DNA of 64,000 nt from Augochlora pura (taxonomy: Eukaryota; Arthropoda; Insecta; Hymenoptera; Halictidae), in assembly GCF_028453695.1 (NCBI RefSeq), contig NC_135774.1, forward strand, positions 2,852,001 to 2,916,000. Direction: 5' to 3'. How positions within the stretch are numbered: the stretch's first letter is position 1; every line of letters begins with the position of its first letter. Under the pieces are notes generated by a model, which was given only the letters and a program-made list of their open reading frames with translations, made no database searches and was not told where the DNA came from. Of this stretch, positions 1-13,300 are shown piece by piece. A program made the translations under genes and the position numbers.

Positions 1-533
1 TAACAAGACCGTCCGGAATTCACCTTGGCAATTAGCTGTTATAATATTCTGAAAATGCTGGAGTTTAGCTTTCGGAACAACTGCATGGATAGCAGTATTC
101 GAAAGTCCATCGTTGTGCAAGGGGCTGACCCGGGGCCATTTTCTTGTTAATATCCACAGTCTATCCCAAGCATATTAGAATAACAATCGGTATGGAGTTT
201 CTGCAACAAGGGGCGCTGGTATCGCATACAAATCGAAGGCGGCACGAAATAAGCGTGGAAAATCGATCCAGCTACGAATCCGCGGACCGCTAATGTCTCG
301 ATCGATTTGCTATTTATCCGTGAATGCTCAGGCCCGAGTAATCTCCGAGGGTGAAATCACCGCGATTTCCCCCTCGAGCCACTTTATATTTAAAATAAAC
401 CCGCGACCCGCCCACCTATTCCTTCGGTTGCCGCTGCATCAGCGCATGTAGGTCGAACGGGACATCCACGCGCGCAACTCGAACAGATATCCGAGCGATA
501 TCGTCCGGCAATCTTAAGATCGTTAAATCGTGC

Positions 534-537
<4 letters not shown>

Positions 538-565
<28 letters not shown>
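538..565 (+). repeat. GA dinucleotide microsatellite
   Basis: Uninterrupted (GA)n of about 28 bases in gene-free upstream DNA. Confidence 0.9.
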
Positions 566-568
<3 letters not shown>

Positions 569-2154
569 GGCGCTCGCGAAACTTTAGGATCGCCCGATAA
601 CGACCACGTTGTTGCTACGTTGTTGCCGAGTAATCCCTTCTTCCGGGCACGTGTTCGCCGGCGATCGTGATGGACATAACGATGTAACCGCGAAACGAGT
701 CGACCAACGACAACATCCGACCACTATCCGGAAAGAAAGACAACTATATTGATAATAGGGGATTCTCTCGATCCGCTGTCGTCGATCCCCTAATCTTGTC
801 CACTCTTCGGCGAGCTATCCTTTGATCCGACTTTTGATCTTTCGGAGGCTGTTGCATCAATAGGAGTCGCGCTGATTCAATTACGTTGTAATTCGATAGT
901 TCCAGGTAATTAAATTACTAATTATTTTAATCCCGGATGTAATTGAATTGTAACGCAATTGCAGTAACACAGTTTCTCAAATCGATGGCAAGAACTTTCA
1001 GAAAGCGAACGATTGTAGGAGCTTCAAAAAAGATTTGCAATCGTTTCTGTGCCTTGGTTATTTACGAACGATCGTAGCGAAGAAGAGAACAATACTAATT
1101 TCACCATTCGAAGAAGCTGTGAGTTGTTATTTTCTCGCTAACTATGACGCCACCGCCGCATGTTCCGAACGGCTCACGCGCGATTCGCGTCGCAACGGGA
1201 ATGATGATGTTTGCAGAATCGCCGGTTTCAGTAATTGCGGTATAAAATAGCTGGACGTGAAATGCAATATTGAAAACGATATTCCAACGTGTAACACAGC
1301 TCATCGGTGGTCCGTCGACGCCGACCGTCTATTTGCGAATAATAACCACGAAAATGGTACCGGTCTGCGTCAGAAAATCTGCGGTTCGGTCAACAAGCCG
1401 TACTAAAACAATTTGTCGGGCGTATTAAATTATCTCGATGACGGACGATATATACAGTGATAGATGTATAGGGTGTGCAAGAAGCATGAACACCGTACCT
1501 ATACTATGCATTAACGACGCTACCTATAATTACGTCATCTACGTCGGTCCCCGTAACTCGTAGCAGAAGTTCGGTCCCAAACTTCTTGAACGTCCTGTAC
1601 ACCGCGTCGTTTATTTTAAGGAACGCGATGCAATTTTCAATCGTAGGTGGACGTTCGAGATGAAATTTTTCACGATCGACCGCAGTGTATAGTTTCTGTG
1701 TTTCTCGTATAGTATATACATACAGCCGAAGCGTTTTACGCCTCTTCTCTCTCCCCCACCATGTGCCCCGTTCGTTCATCGGACAAATTGGATATTTTTT
1801 CGATAAAGGTACGACGCGTGGCCTGCGATTTCATCGGGCGGCGTCGTTTTTCCGCCACGCGTGCCCGGCCTGCTGTTTAATGTGCGTGTCAATAGAACGG
1901 GGAGAAAACCGTCGGCAAACAGTCCCGCCGGACGATATTCTCGCGCGACCAAAAATTAAATTAAATGTCACTCAGATAACTATTCCCTTCGCGCGGCCGC
2001 AAACGAACATATGCTCCCTCGTCCCGGTGGTCTTAACGAGATTTCGCGTAATCGAGGCTCTTCGACGTTAGTTAACGCAAAGCCGACGCGACTGCTTCGT
2101 AATCGCGCGGAAATATTGCACTTGAAATGAATTGAAATGAATTCGCGCGCGCTC

Positions 2155-2170
2155 GAGAGAGAGAGAGAGA
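2155..2170 (+). repeat. GA dinucleotide microsatellite
   Basis: Short (GA)8 tract in gene-free DNA. Confidence 0.8.
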
Positions 2171-2780
2171 TAACATATTAAAAAAGGGTCAATCGGTTTC
2201 CGCCACTTTTCGTCGGCATTCGAACAGGTGGGCTCACCGACGAAAATGAAAATGGCTCTGCGGTGGCGCGACCGCGATTATTCAAATAGGGACACGATTA
2301 TCACTTGTTACGTTCGTCGTCGAACGCTATCGCGCCACTGATTCACGTTGCCTTCGAACCGTGCAATCCAGTTCATCCCGTGGATTACCGGCTGTTTATA
2401 GATCGGAACAGATATTTGTTTGCCGTATGGCTGCAATAAATTTAACGACGATCGGCCGGTTTAATAAGTCCCATCTGTGGACGATTAGAATGCAAAAAAT
2501 CAAGCTGGCATAAGGGCAACTCGACAGTTTCCATTTTTTTGCGCTAAGTGTAAGCGTCTACGCGTCGTAAAATAAGGAGCGGCCATTTTGACTGTGGTAA
2601 ATTCAGAGTTCATAGAATCTACATTAATGAGTTACTTATTCCATATATAATTCTGGTAATATTCAATATATAATTTAAAAATGTTAAAATAACATTTGTT
2701 CAAAATCAGAATAAACGTCTTATTGTCACTTTTACAAATTAATATAAAACAGTTGTTTCCAGCGCTCCGTGAATCTAGTG

Positions 2781-3021
2781 TTAACCCTTTGCCATTTTAA
2801 CTATAATTCTAAAATAACTTTTCCGACATACAGCATTTCCACTTTATATAATAAAAATGTATTTTATGCATATGAAATTGAATTTTATAACTCATGCAAC
2901 AATAGTTGTACTTTTAGTAATTTTCGAAATCTAATTTTTCAGAATATAAAAATTATTTTGGAACGTGCTGTAATAATTTTAGTGGTGCCTCAGGAGTCAC
3001 CATTCGAGTGCAAAGGGTTAA
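2781..3021. mobile_element. TTAA-flanked MITE, family 2
   Basis: TTAA at 2781-2784 and 3018-3021 surround a 233-base AT-rich element with 8-base inverted ends CCCTTTGC / GCAAAGGG. It has no coding capacity beyond a spurious short frame. The TTAA target and the CCC start suggest movement by a piggyBac-type transposase. Confidence 0.7.
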
Positions 3022-3646
3022 ATTAGAGAAACACTATTCGACAAGCTCGCCACGCAACACGCAACCAGAGACTAAACTCTGTGTGCGAGAATTTTACTCG
3101 CGTCCCCGAAAATCATCCCCCTCTAGACCCAAATCGCCGGAATAGAACCCTTATTCGGGTCGCTAGTTAGTTTCGACGTGTTCCCACAGCACTTGAGCCG
3201 GCCCCGTTGTTTGGGGATTCCGAAGGGTTGGGTCGGAGCCTACTCGACTGGTGGGGGGAGCCATACCTGCCTTCCCTTATCGGTAAGTCCCCGAATCCTG
3301 GTGCAGTTTCCTTAGACTAGTGCAACACAGCGTCATACCGACTGACGTTGGTCGTCTCTCTATTTTATGCCAATCGGAAACAAGAAAAAATTGTGCTCGT
3401 TTCGTGTTAGAAAAACAACGAAAGATTTCTAATCATATTTTCGAAGCGAATACCACTTCTGGCAATCGACGCCGCGAGAAGGCATTCCGCAAAAACTATA
3501 GGAGAAAGGATTGAGACTTTTGCGCGCACTTGTAGCAGAACGTAGTCCAATGGTGGAAACGAGATTCGGTGATCGCTATCAAGGCCGAACTGTGTGTGCC
3601 GCGATCCGAGTTAGCCGATCATCGGGGACCGGAAGAGGTCGTTGTC

Positions 3647-3779
3647 GGGGGGGGGGGGGGNNNNNNNNNNNNNNNNNNNNNNNNNNNNNNNNNNNNNNNN
3701 NNNNNNNNNNNNNNNNNNNNNNNNNNNNNNNNNNNNNNNNNNNNNNNNNNNNNNNNNNNNAAAAAAAAAAAAAAAAAAA
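3647..3779. other. Assembly gap with homopolymer borders
   Basis: Fourteen G run into 100 N (3661-3760), followed by 19 A. Homopolymer borders on both sides suggest sequencing drop-out; true length is unknown. Confidence 0.95.
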
Positions 3780-4679
3780 CAGAAAGGGTGAGGATAATAA
3801 TATCAGCCGGTGCTGGTACGTGTTTCCATCGGGCATCCGGCGACCTGCGACGACACAACCGGGTCGAGATGGTGGAGGGGGGTGGGGGAACGGTGGCCGA
3901 CGACGGTCGACAGAGAGAGGGGCGTTGGAAGAGCGGCGACCAACGGGCCCCTCGCGAAGAAGACGAAGGCGAAGGTGGAGGAAGAGGTAGGAAACGTGGC
4001 GGCTCGCCGACTGTCGTTGGACGAGGACGGGCTCCCTGTCTAGAACGAGAGGAGCAACGGAGGAGAACGGTCATTGCCACCACCTCACCTCGAGCCGGTG
4101 CTAAAGTCCCCGACACGAGGCTGTATCCTCGACCCTGGCACGGTCTACCGTGCGGAATTGTCCTGTAGTTTAGCCGGTGTCGGTTCTGTCCGCGAGTGGT
4201 GGGGCCTGGTTCACGAACGGCGATGCGCCGCGGCAGGATTCGTGCACGCGGAGCGCACCCGAGAGCACCTGGATCGGTGATCCAGAAGTCGTGAACCGCG
4301 CCAGGATCACCGGCAAACCAGTTCGATCGGTGCGACCGAGCCGAGCCGTGCGCCCGAGAAAGCGGACCGAGTTCTCCGTCACGTTCGTGGCACCGAGCCA
4401 CAATCTCGTCCGGTTGTTTCCGCGTCCACCCCGCCGGGGCTACCCTAATCGCGCGTAGCCCGAGAACCGATTCACGGCCAGCCAGGTGTAGAGTAGCCTG
4501 TGGGCCCCTGCGTTTCGTGCGCGGAACCGTACCACGGATTACCCGCAGAAGGGACACGAGTCCCTTACCAGCTCCCAGAGTCCCAGCTCCCAGGGTGCAC
4601 ACTCCGCGGAGGGATGACGTCCGTCCCGGTCTGACATCGTCAAGTCTTCATCGTTGCTGCACGCCCGGTATCAGTCAAG
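3780..4679 (+). promoter_or_regulatory. GC-rich island with possible 5' noncoding exon of the upstream protease
   Basis: This roughly 900-base stretch is far richer in G+C and CpG than its flanks and ends in a consensus splice donor (AGTCAAG|GTAAGC, exon end 4679). The protease at 10347 starts with its ATG immediately after an acceptor, so it needs a noncoding exon upstream, and this donor is the best one I saw. Long open frames cross the region on both strands and the N gap, but they are GC-driven and show no domain. A transcription start was not located. Linkage to the protease is inference. Confidence 0.3.
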
Positions 4680-7142
4680 GTAAGCCCTCGACTCTGCTCT
4701 GACTCAAGGTCCCCCCGATCGGGCCCAGTGTCCTTCGGACGAGCGCTCCGACGAGCGAGAATATCTCGCGGAGGTCGATCATCTTACAGTTCGAGATCAG
4801 TTCCCAGGACTTCGCTCCGGTTTTGTCACGCTCAAGATGGCTCCCGATGTTGGTTGCACTCGTTAGCGTTCAATTTGTGGGTTCTTTCGCGGGGCACTGG
4901 TCTGACCCACATGCAGGTGGCCGGTCGAAGTTGAGCGTTGAATGCACGGCGTTCTCGAAAAACTTTTGAAGTAACACAGCTTCGAGTAAAAGTTCTCGTT
5001 CAGAATAAAAGTTCTCGGGACGTTGTATTAAATATCTTTGGGAACGTCGTATTGGTTTCGATGGGACAAGAGGTTAGGGGTAATCGAACCTTAATGGGAT
5101 CGATGCCGGGCATTCGGTCGGCTCGTTTACGGCGTGTCACCAACGCGAACACCGTCGTTGGTGTAAGATACAGCGTTTCGTTGGAGACGGCGGAATCGTG
5201 CCGGTTGCCAACGATTCACCAATGTGAACCGTATGTCGTTCACGAATAGCGGTACCCGTTCGCGTTCCTTTAAGCGGAATCCAAACTTTCACGAGCGCCG
5301 CTCGCGGATTTAGCATGAGCGTCATTCCCGACGATGACATCGCCTCGTCTCGTATGTGATCCACGAACGAAGAAAACAGATCGGCGGTACGTGTGCCAAG
5401 GGACAACGTATTTCCCGCTTTGCCCCACGCTCCCCTCTACCCTCCGCCGCCATCTAATATCCAACGAAGATTCCACGTTGAAACCACGGATATCTAAATA
5501 TTGATCTACTTCGATTCGAATATTATAATTTTAAAACGACGAACCTGCTACATTGGACATACAAGCGTGGTCGTTATTAAATGTTTGAGCATCGCAGCGC
5601 GTCGACCCATCACGTCCACTCTTGTTTTCGATAAATAAAACACGTTTTGCGGAATCGATTCTCAAATTCGGAGCACGCGGACTGAGATACGTTTTTTTTT
5701 GCTACAGTTAATGTATTTAGGCTTGAAAGTTGGTATTTTAAATTTGTTGTCACATCGTTCGCCATTTTCTACTATTCGATAAATTATGAAAATTATAATT
5801 AATGTACGAGAGCCTGTATGCTCGATTCTACAAGCACGAAATCGACGAATCGCGTGAAATTGTTTCGGATTTAGAAATTGAATTAGCTTCCAGTGCGAAA
5901 GGTTAATCGTGTCCGCCTGAAATAGCCGAAAGTAAATGTATCCCATTAAATTCTAATTTCGTGGCAGCTAGTTTAAATGGGCAGCCAGAGACATTATAAA
6001 GCCATCAAGATGATCAATCTCGCATGGCGAGCCCCAAACATACATAAAACGAAATTGATAGTTAACACGTTGAGTGCCGTGTCGGCGACACTAAATTTTT
6101 AACTAGCTTTCGAAACTGATTTTTAGTGGAGTACCATTCGACAAACTGAATGCTGCTAGGATCTCTGCGTTGCAAAAGTATTGGACTTCGTTTCCATTAA
6201 TTGACATATTGGTATTATGGGAATTTGTGAGGTGAATACTCGACACTGTGATCTTGTTATCCACTTGGCTGTTGCTACAATAATTATGCAGCATATATAT
6301 GTTTAATTCTCCTTCAGATTTTGTTTAAACACAATACTTTTAAAAACGATAGAATTGGACGAAGAATATCAAAGTAAATATTCTGCTTCACCAGACATCT
6401 TTGCATTTTCGATGCATTAAAAAGTGGCAACATTCATATGATTCGCCATCTACACAGAAAAAGTCTAAAAAGCGATGGTTTCCGCGGAAGACAAAGAGGA
6501 GAATAGAATCGATGATTCGATAATTCTGCAACGGTAATTGCGGACACGTGGGGTATCGATAGTCAAGGGACCTCGATGACAGCGAATCGAATTACGCTCG
6601 CGCCGTGGACGATCAGTTTTACGGGTAATTTACGGTAACCGGCGCGGTGTTTCGGGCCGGCTTGTACGGCCGTTTTGATACGACGATTAAACCGCGGAAT
6701 CATTGTATTTACGAGTCGTTGCTCGTAATGAGTTCCGGCCGCTCGTGACTCTCGTTCCCCGTCCCGAAACCAGCGTTTTATTTCACTGTGTACGGTACTA
6801 CGGCCGCCAACCCACATGCGCGCCTCGTATTAGATACGCGCTCACAAATGAAAGTGGCCCGGTACCGTTACGACTTACGCGCAACGCTACAACAAAAGCT
6901 TTTTACGCCGCGCGGCTAGGAGCGCGTACGAGCGCGCTACTTACGCACGCCTTTTGTCTTACTCGCTCGCCTAATTCGGAAATTCCGAGCCGACCGACTG
7001 TCGCCACGCTCGTGCTCGAGGACACCGACACCTTCTCTGCGGTCACGAGCCATCGACGCTCGCCGAACCGACCGCTAGAAACATTAGACAGCGAGTGTCC
7101 GACAATTTCGAAGAGCAGCATTGCAGATTCAACGATTACGAA

Positions 7143-7385
7143 TTAACCCTCTTAGTACCGAACAACGATATTTCGTTGTTGGCTATTATTGACAAGATAG
7201 TTTGCTTAATATTTTTATTAAACAATAATATCATTTCTTATTTCTTCTCCCTTTTTAAACTTATTATTTATCAGGCTTTTCAAAATTCTTGCAATTTCTT
7301 TCCGAAACTTTATCAAACTTCGTCAAACGAGTTTTAAACATTTCGCTCAGATACAGACTTATTTGACCGGTACTAAGAGGGTTAA
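7143..7385. mobile_element. TTAA-flanked MITE, family 3
   Basis: TTAA at 7143-7146 and 7382-7385 enclose 235 bases with 14-base perfect inverted ends CCCTCTTAGTACCG / CGGTACTAAGAGGG. The interior is AT-rich and noncoding. The perfect TIRs and intact target duplication suggest a fairly recent insertion. Confidence 0.85.
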
Positions 7386-7877
7386 ATTGATATGAATTTT
7401 AATTCGATCAATTTTTCGACATTCGCGCGGATCCTAATCAAATCAGGAAAATGTAACAGATCAGCGAAGAGACGAATGCTCGAATCTGAGCAAATAATTC
7501 GCGAGCGCGCGCGGGCGCGGTGGCACTCGAAGTGTTAACGGAGGCAGCAAATTGCCATTTAGCGGGAGATTTATAACTCTCCGTTGCGATCCGTCCGGGA
7601 GGATCTTCGAGCGATCGAGGAAAAGGAAGAAGGAAAAGGAGCAGCAAGCTCGAGGAAGGATGAGCGACCGCTTGCCAGGATAATGCCCCAGCAATCAAGG
7701 CTAATTATGGCGCAGGAAGGGACAGTTTCGCGATGCGAATCGAAAGAGAAAAAAAAATAAATCCTGCGGTTCCCTCGAAAAGTCCCGTCGGCGCGCCGAA
7801 CCGCGAGGATAACTGTCGCCTAAACTAATCAGAAGCAGGAAACCAGTAACCTGACCATCGACAAGACAGCCGCTCGA

Positions 7878-7895
7878 GCGCGCGCGCGCGCGCGC
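7878..7895 (+). repeat. GC dinucleotide tract
   Basis: (GC)9 alternating tract; unusual composition that could adopt Z-DNA. Confidence 0.8.
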
Positions 7896-10346
7896 TGCCT
7901 GTTGTCGACATTCGTTGCTTCATCCACCCGAATTCCTCGCCTCTGGGTAACTGTAACTGTTTTTATCGCTTCCTCAAGGAGGAGGAGCGAGCGCACACTG
8001 GATGAGATCATTGCGTTTCTTCGGACAGGCTGAAAGAAAACTGGAATTACGCGCGGCGGCTTGATTTTCATGCCGGAAGCCGACGTAATTTTCTGTTCTA
8101 CCCGCGGACACACCGACCTTCCTACCCCCTCCATCCCCTCCCTCCCCATTTTCAATTACGCAGTTTAACGCCGTAATCAATGTAATGATATCGTTCCGAT
8201 CGCAACGTGTCCCCCTCCCCTCCCTCCCCCATGGCACCGCGGAAACGCGTTTATCCAACGGGCGAATCGCCGCCGCGGAACATGATTTTTCACCGGGGAT
8301 CCGATCCGTTTCGATGTTTGTATTCCGCCTTTTAATATCAACGCCCATACCCGGAGATAATTGGTCCAGGCGGCGAACGTAAAGTCCCCGTTTTCGCAGA
8401 TTGTTTGACGAACACGTGGGGAAACATTTATTCTGCGGCGATCGATTTTTCAGTTGATACAGACCGCGCTCCGCTAATCTACCGGCCCGGTTTCAAGATA
8501 TTTCACGCGGAGCGTAGCCGGTGAAACGCGGACGGCAAAATTCGTCTCGAATATTTTCCGCGCCGGTGCGTACCCATTGCTCGAAGCTACGCGAAGGCGC
8601 ATAAATGTTTCCCACAGTTGTACGGTACTTTTCGTGCACCGGAACAATTAGCGAACCATAGAGAGTAAAATTAGATTCGACTTTCCTCTTGCTCCACGGC
8701 GAAGACCTTTTCCGCGGATACGTCGAAAAGAAAAACGAACGGAAAATTCCATTTATTACAAAGTAAAACGCTGCATACACGTGTCTGTTACAGTTTCGTA
8801 TAATTAATGAAAATTTTTAAAATCGCAACATTTTTTCATCGTGCTCTCACGTTCGTTGAATTTTCTGTCAGCGTCCCGATGGTTTTGTAGGGCGGTGTAC
8901 GTCCGAAGAGGCTTGCCGTGACGAGGCGCAAACTCGATTCGTTCCGGTGCATTTAACGATCTCGGATCGATCGTAGGACGCACGCAAGACGGGCCCCGCA
9001 GGGATCGAGGGAAACACGGTGGATCTCGACGCGAGGCGAGCGGGAAAAGGAGGCCGCGCGTTCCATCGGATCGAAGCGGCGATCCGTGATCCGACCGGAC
9101 AGGATATAACGTTACAAGCCGAATTCTTGCTTCTGGATAACTGTAACTCGGTTCTTGCGCGGAGTTATCGGACTCGCGGCCGACGTCGTCGAGAAAGCAC
9201 CGCGGAGGAAACGGATACGAGGAAAGTGGCCCCGCGCCGCGTACGGAAAACGAGAGAAAGAGAGACACGGGGCCGATTGTGTCGTGGCGAACAATCGTTT
9301 CCCCCCCTCCCCTCCCTCCTCGCGGCTCTGATTTCTGCATCTTGTCGACGCTTTCGCGCCGCAACCGACGTCGTCTCTCCCGGTTGAAAACGAACGTCCG
9401 TTCTCATCGGGGTCGTTCACATGAACCTTTTCTCCCGACGACGACGACGCCGCCTCTGCCGCGGTTCGCAAACGATCGACCCGGCCACCTGCCATTGTTC
9501 CTCGCGCGGCGTAATCGACGACGAGCTTGTCTCACCGCCCGGAGAATGTCACTTTCCACCTGTTTCGCGGAACACTGACATAATAATCGACGGACTGTGA
9601 TCGATGCACGTCGGCCACTGATCCGGATTAACCGCTCAGCCGGCACGATTACGGCCGCGAAAGGCTCGCGTCACCGATGGAATAATACCGCCGATTCATC
9701 CGCGGTCCACATATAGATCGAAGACTTTCAAAAAATTTAATTCAATTCTCTTTTATTGAATTTACGGCCGCCGAGCCCCCGGTACGATATTAATGCCGTG
9801 GCGCGAGATAGCTGGCAGCGACGTGAAATAATTAACGAGGCTGAGGTCTGTTGTGTTCCAGCGTGAAAGGAGAATTCTAATTTGAAAACGGAAAAGTGGA
9901 ATTCTTTTACGAGGATCGAAAAATTATATACGGTGTCCAGGAACTATTAACCGCGCGGTTAAATTAAATCCTGATGAAACGGCAGACCGGGAGGCTGTTT
10001 CGTTTGATATTTTGGTTTCGAGAGAATGCTACGCGAATGAATGAATGATTCTGGACAGTGTAACTGTATGGTCGTCGTCTGAATAAAACATGGGACGACC
10101 TAGTTCGAAAGAAAGTAAACGCGATAATTTATACTGGATATGCTCGAGATCGATGGAATTTTCGTTCGATTACATTCGAATTATCACGATTGGCTTTGTA
10201 TTTTTTCGAACCTTGACCGAGTGTCTTTAATTTATGGAATCATATCGAGTGTATCAAGATGAGAATGTAGGAGGAGCGTCGTTCGTATCGGATGATCGCG
10301 GGCAGTAGAAAGTGGAATAACGCGACGTCTTGTTTTCTGTTTCCAG

Positions 10347-13300
10347 ATGTGGGATCGACAGAGACAAGCCTGGGCCGTCGTCCTCCTAAGCAACGTCCTG
10401 ATGAACACCGTCATCGCCACTCCGATTTACGTTCCCCAATTTATTCCAGGAAGTAAGTATTCCTCTATATATATTTCCCGATGATCGAAATTTTTTAAAA
10501 ATAACGACATTGAAATCTTTCTAATTTCAATGATTCTGAATTAAAAACTGTTCTATTTTCTCATTTCTTTCGTCATTCCAAGTACAACTAAAATTGAAAG
10601 AAAGAAGTATGTCAGTCATTGTCGAGTATACTACACCTTCCTGTCATTTAAAAATAAATTCGAGTCATTTCGTTCGGTTTCAATTATTGCGTCTTAAAAT
10701 GTGTCTGAATACATTTATTCAGTGCTGTAAATAAATGGAAGTGTTGCTTCGAACCTCGACCTCCTCGGTGTCCCGAAATTTCACGGCTTCTTTTGCGTGT
10801 TCTCGGATTTCCCCGGAGTGTCAGCTGAGTAACGGATCGGTACGCAAATACATGGGCGCGATGGGTTCGAGGGAATACTTGTGTGTGTGCGCGCGCGCGT
10901 GTCTGTACACTCGTCAGGCGTCGGCCCAGGCTTACCTGTCGGCCCAGCGGCGGGACGACATTGAATCTACCTTGAATTCGAGCTCGAACGGAACGTGGGC
11001 GGACTGGTCAGTTTTCTATACAAGTGGGTCAATCCCGGTCATCGTCGCTCGGCTACGACTTACACTGATTTTTCCGACCTCGGCGCCGTCATCGTTCCCG
11101 CCGATCGACTCGATCACGATCGATGGAATCCGATAGATTAGATTACTGGAACTAGCGGCCGAAAATTGACGCACGTTATTAATCCTTATAAACAGTATCT
11201 CGGTTATCGGGGAGTCGGCAGAGTTATGCGAGCGTTCGGATAATGAAACAAGTATATATATATATATATGTATTTAATTATCTAATTTATTATAATAGAC
11301 CTCATTTCGATTGCATATTAGCGAGCTAGCTTATAACGAAATAATTCGTTCCATAATCTCGTTCATCGCAGCATATTATATATTAACGAATATTATTGCT
11401 GAATATACAGCAGAGATATTACCGAATACGGTGATTTCTCACAGAATAGAATAAATTTTAATGCGGAAAATAATGAACAAACATGGTCACGATAAGCTGG
11501 CTCGGCAAGTGTTGCTAGGCGAGCATTTAACTATGTAAACGCGCAATGCGTGACAAGTGTCGTCAATCGCCTGTCGGCGCACCTAAGAAAACAAAGCTGT
11601 TTAATTATTAGGAAACCATTCTTCTATTTCTGTCTTCTGTAAAAACGAAAACGTTCTCGAAAGAGCATGATCACCGACCAAAGGTGTACGAACAATCCCA
11701 ACGACTGATAAGAACATGGTGGCCGGACTGCAAGAAGATCGATTGAACGATTTCAAATTGATATATGACGAGGTTGAAATAGTAACGAGGTAGCAAACGA
11801 ACGAAATAGTACGTGACTCGATACTCACGTGATCCAGAGAACGCGAAGGCCAGCTATAAGTCAGGACGATCGATCATCGGTTATCGAATTGTTTCCCCGA
11901 TCACCTTGGGACACTTTTTTTTTTTTATCGGCGACCAGTGAAATCTCCTCGATATGGAAACGCGTGGGAGCGCGCGGGCCCCGGGTATGGCCACCACGGA
12001 AATTCCGACAAGCGCGCGATGGCGATCGGCAACTTTCTTCGTCGCGGGCATGACGCACGCGACGCTTCCGCTAGCACAGATTTACCAGAAGGAAAAGATC
12101 GACGACGGCCCGCGGCACGCGCGTAGATCGTTTCGGGCGAGGACAGCTGACCGACTGACCCGAAATCCAAGGGCGCCGACCAACCACCTCCGCCTGTTTG
12201 TGTATCATTTCACGGTCGATTTTCACTCGCCGCGGCCGTCAACCTCTCGTACGCCACCACGAAGAAAGTAAATGCCCCGGTTGGAAAAATGGCGCACGGC
12301 GGTTGCCAATAGGCTGCGAGAGTCCTGTGGATCGATGGCGCTCTTCGACAGGGATCGATTGCTCCTCGAGGATGCCAGGAATGCTCGCGGCGACTACGTT
12401 AACAGTGACGATCGATTTTCGACACGGATCGATCGCCGAAATCTGTTTTATATACGTACATAACAAAAGCTTGACATCTGAGTGCTCTGAGAAGGAGAAA
12501 CAAAAGGGATGGGAAGAGCCTCGAAGAAATCAGGCTAGCGCATCGACCGACCCGACGTATCTCAAAATGATACCATTCACGTATCCCGAACCAGTTCATT
12601 CATCCGGGGAGCTGAAATCCTCCGTCGCGAGATTCCTGCGGCAAGCGTTCCTCGGCGAGCCGGTCGAGGCCGTCGAGGGTCAGGAAACGGCTGCAACGAA
12701 AGCACACGACAGCGTAACATTAATATCTGACCGCGGCCGGTGCGCCGTTAACAACGTTCGCTGATGTTGATCGGCGAACGCGGACAGGTGTGTGCTTGAT
12801 CTAGGCGAAGGTAGCTCCTCGGGTCAGGTATGTCGATTTAATCGCCGCGGCTGAGAGGAACCTTGGAATGCGAGGGTTTAAGTTCTGAAGACGGACGGAG
12901 AGAGAGGAGGACGGGAAAAGAGAACGAAGAAGAAGAAGACGAAGAAGAAGAAGAAGGAGACGAGGTTGCGAGGCGTCTTAGAGGGAAACGGGCTGTTACA
13001 TTAGGCTATGACTGCGACCCACTTTTCGCTGAGGCAACTAGCTCATACATCGAAACGTAACGGTACCGGGATGCTTCGGCCTGGCTGACATCAATTCGTT
13101 CCTCGATAACGCCTCGCTACGTGTATTATTTGCGGTCGCTAATCGGCCGGGCTAATCGGTAATCGCCGGGGCTACAGTCAACAACATCCGGTCATCGATT
13201 ATTAATGAAAACGATATCATAATCCCGCCTGCCGTCGATCCCCGATGCTTATTTTCAGTTTTCTAGAAGTTGTGATATCGAATTTTTTAAGGTAATACAT

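Larger units (their letters stand above)
1..3646. other. Gene-free upstream DNA
   Basis: Short frames on both strands show no domain, signal peptide or plausible exon set. Apart from microsatellites and the MITE at 2781 I see nothing supported. Confidence 0.5.
4680..10346. other. Long noncoding stretch, probable first intron of the upstream protease
   Basis: It begins at the donor after 4679 and ends at the TTTCCAG acceptor before the protease ATG. Composition swings from AT-rich (5.5-6.5 kb) to CpG-rich (8.8-9.6 kb). It contains the MITE at 7143 and no convincing exon. Confidence 0.4.

Noticed and set aside
3619..4602. 327-codon open frame on the minus strand across the N gap
   Set aside because: GC-rich, runs through unknown bases, Arg/Pro/Gly-biased, no domain; overlapping frames on the other strand are equally long.
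6062..6320. TTAACACGTTGAGTGCCGTG, looking like one end of another TTAA element
   Set aside because: No matching inverted end was found downstream; could be a truncated copy but boundaries are unsupported.
12198..12764. 188-codon plus-strand frame
   Set aside because: Lies inside protease intron 1, with mixed composition, no domain and no splice support.
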